Under the pieces are notes generated by a model. The model made no database searches and had not been told where the DNA came from. It was given only the letters and a program-made list of their open reading frames with translations. A DNA stretch of 64,000 bases from Terriglobia bacterium (GTDB lineage: Bacteria > Acidobacteriota > Terriglobia > Terriglobales > Acidobacteriaceae): positions 62,001 through 126,000 of the forward strand of contig JAIQFP010000004.1 of assembly GCA_020073165.1 (NCBI GenBank), in the 5' to 3' direction. Numbering within the stretch: position 1 is the stretch's first letter; each line of letters begins with the position of its first letter. Shown here piece after piece: positions 62,527 to 64,000 of this stretch. Made by a program: the position numbers and the translations under genes.

Positions 62527-63228
62527 ATGCGTCTCAAGCTCACAAGCCGGGCCCTCGGCGACGTGCTGGTGGTGCAGTGCGCAGGGCGCATTGTGGCTGG
62601 CTCCGAGACCGAGACGCTGCAACAGCGCCTGAAGCAAGCCATCCCGGAAACCCCCGACATCGTGTTAAGCCTTGACCAATTGGAGTTCATCGACAGCAGC
62701 GGTCTGGGCGCGCTGGTGCGCTTGGCCTGCAATGCGCGGGCCGTGGGTGGAGACATCAAGCTGTGCGCACTGCCGGCTCCGATCCTGAAGGTTCTGCGCA
62801 TCACCAATCTGCATCGGGTGTTTGAGACCCACGACAGCGAATCGGATGCAGTGGCGGCATCCTACCAGCGGAACTCACATGCGGGAACAGCGGCGGCGGC
62901 GCGTAGTGCGAAGACGGTTCTGTGCGTAGAGGAATCTCCCGATCTGCTCGCTTATTTGTCGGAAGTCCTGCGGGGCGTGGGTTTGTGCCCGCTGACCGGG
63001 CGCAACCTGCCCGACGCCATCGTGCTGTGCAAGGCCACCAAGCCTGCGGCGGTGATCATCGGTCCCGGCGTGCCGACGTGCAGTGGCAAACCTGCCCGGG
63101 AGCGCCTGGCAGAAATCAATCCTGCGATTCCGATCCTTGCCCTGGATGAAGGTTTCTCGTCGATTGACGCCGGCGAAGCTGGAATGCACCTTTTGGAAAA
63201 GCTGCGCGGCGTGATATCAGAGGCCTAG
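62527..63228 (+). CDS. STAS domain fused to a degenerate receiver domain
   Basis: A 233-residue protein. Residues 1-110 form an STAS anti-sigma-factor-antagonist domain with FIDSSGLGAL; Ser58 is at the position phosphorylated in SpoIIAA. Residues about 128-233 resemble a response-regulator receiver (KTVLCVEESPDLLAYLSEVL), but the phospho-accepting Asp is Gly179 (AAVIIGPGVP), so this half cannot be phosphorylated. An ATG at 62410 in the same frame overlaps the protease stop and is an alternative start with a 39-residue tail. It lies between a CPBP protease and a Ser/Thr kinase gene. Confidence 0.78.
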   Translation: MRLKLTSRALGDVLVVQCAGRIVAGSETETLQQRLKQAIPETPDIVLSLDQLEFIDSSGLGALVRLACNARAVGGDIKLCALPAPILKVLRITNLHRVFETHDSESDAVAASYQRNSHAGTAAAARSAKTVLCVEESPDLLAYLSEVLRGVGLCPLTGRNLPDAIVLCKATKPAAVIIGPGVPTCSGKPARERLAEINPAIPILALDEGFSSIDAGEAGMHLLEKLRGVISEA

Positions 63229-63284
63229 GTGCCCCGGCGGCGATTGGGCCAGGGGCGTCAACTGCAGTAGAATTTCCACCCGCC

Positions 63285-64000
63285 ATGTCTTTGGCGCCCG
63301 GCACCAAACTCGGCCCCTACGAAATCCAGTCGCCGCTGGGAGCCGGTGGTATGGGCGAGGTGTACCGGGCGCGTGACACGCGCCTGGAACGCACCGTTGC
63401 CATCAAGATTCTCCCTGCTCATCTCTCGGACAGCCCTGAAGCCAGACAGCGCTTCGAGCGCGAGGCGCGGGCCATTTCGTCCCTTAGCCATCCCAATATC
63501 TGCACCTTGTTCGACGTCGGCCAGCAGGAGGGCACGAGCTATCTGGTGATGGAGTGCCTGGAAGGGGAGACGCTGGCAGACCGGCTGCGCAAGGGGCCTC
63601 TGCCCCTTGGGCAGGTTCTGAAATACGGAATCGAAATCTGCGAAGGCCTGGAGAAGGCACATCGCAGCGGCGTGGTGCATCGCGACCTGAAGCCCGGCAA
63701 CATCATGCTGACCAAGACCGGCGCGAAATTGATGGACTTCGGCCTGGCTAAGTCTGCATCCGCTGTCAATCCGCTTTCTTCGGGCCTGTCCGCCACCATG
63801 GCTGGCGATGCGGGACCGCTCACAGCGCGAGGAATGATCGTGGGGACATTTCAGTACATGTCTCCAGAGCAGGTGGAGGGTCGAGACGCGGATGCGCGGA
63901 GCGACATTTTCTCGCTCGGCGCCGTCCTCTACGAGATGATCGCGGGCAAACGGGCCTTTGAGGGGAAGACCGCTGCCAGCACGATTGCCGCAATCCTCGC
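63285..64000 (+). CDS. Ser/Thr protein kinase (N-terminal part; continues past the window)
   Basis: An intact Hanks-type kinase start of 238 visible residues. Gly loop GAGGMGEVY, Lys41 (VAIK), catalytic HRDLKPGN (Asp134), DFG (Asp151) and the P+1 region GTFQYMSPEQ are all canonical, with RSDIFSLG in helix F. It contrasts with the pseudokinase at 43996. The C-terminal part, often holding a membrane helix and a TPR or propeller sensor in these bacteria, is outside. ATG 63285 begins the common MSLAPGTKLGPYEI start. Confidence 0.93.
   Translation, partial: MSLAPGTKLGPYEIQSPLGAGGMGEVYRARDTRLERTVAIKILPAHLSDSPEARQRFEREARAISSLSHPNICTLFDVGQQEGTSYLVMECLEGETLADRLRKGPLPLGQVLKYGIEICEGLEKAHRSGVVHRDLKPGNIMLTKTGAKLMDFGLAKSASAVNPLSSGLSATMAGDAGPLTARGMIVGTFQYMSPEQVEGRDADARSDIFSLGAVLYEMIAGKRAFEGKTAASTIAAIL

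Overview
The window looks like a contiguous piece of an Acidobacteriota chromosome, most like the Terriglobia/Koribacter side of the phylum. This is inferred from gene content, not from a marker search. The content includes two Oar-type TonB-dependent receptors with an N-terminal carboxypeptidase-regulatory domain, PilZ proteins, Ser/Thr kinases with PEGA repeats, MacB-like exporters split into separate permeases, many small exported proteins and high GC with frequent GTG/TTG starts. No tRNA, rRNA, CRISPR array, transposase or phage gene was recognised, and no abrupt composition change was noticed.

Layout. 1-2.8 kb: amino-acid catabolism on the minus strand (truncated pruA, then a tryptophanase). 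3.0-8.1 kb: a very large GH18-deacetylase-glycosyltransferase fusion and a GT39-type membrane glycosyltransferase. 8.2-17.3 kb: two TonB-dependent receptors flanking a sulfatase-fold/TPR protein; the second receptor carries a one-base frameshift. 17.4-26.5 kb: LolA-like protein, serS, an exported methyltransferase, exported MsrB/MsrA, a DUF983 protein, a cupin, small membrane proteins, a PilZ-TonB fusion and a GNAT enzyme. 26.5-31.3 kb: a small coiled-coil protein with a clear sigma70-type promoter, a beta-propeller protein with an exact internal duplication, a membrane-anchored GcvH-like protein without its lipoyl lysine and a double-PilZ protein. 31.6-36.3 kb: a metabolic operon (RsbRD-N domain protein, acyl-CoA transferase, ferredoxin, 2-oxoacid:ferredoxin oxidoreductase alpha subunit, fused beta-gamma subunit) preceded by a CRP-like palindrome. 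36.4-37.7 kb: a Cys-rich MarR regulator translationally coupled to arsM. 39.0-43.5 kb: a MacAB-like exporter with two FtsX permeases. 44.0-46.6 kb: a pseudokinase-PEGA membrane protein. 46.8-64 kb: phospholipase C/acid phosphatase-type enzyme, cyclic-nucleotide-binding protein, 3-hydroxyacyl-CoA dehydrogenase, MBL hydrolase, a probable copper-related exported pair, methionine aminopeptidase, BNR-repeat protein, exported DinB protein, PyrD with a PafA-like phosphatase, a CPBP protease, an STAS/pseudo-receiver protein and the start of an intact Ser/Thr kinase.

How the genes may work together. The tryptophanase, PruA, the 2-oxoacid:ferredoxin oxidoreductase operon and 3-hydroxyacyl-CoA dehydrogenase point to amino-acid and short-chain acyl-CoA catabolism with reduced ferredoxin as a product. 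The receptors, sulfatase-fold enzyme, PafA-like phosphatase and phospholipase C-type enzyme suggest scavenging of organic polymers and phosphate from the environment. The strongest leads for new biology are the trifunctional polysaccharide enzyme, the pseudokinase with three PEGA repeats, the GcvH-like protein without lipoyl lysine, the PilZ-TonB fusion, the Cys-paired MarR/ArsM unit and the RsbRD-N/CoA-transferase/oxidoreductase operon with its palindromic control region.
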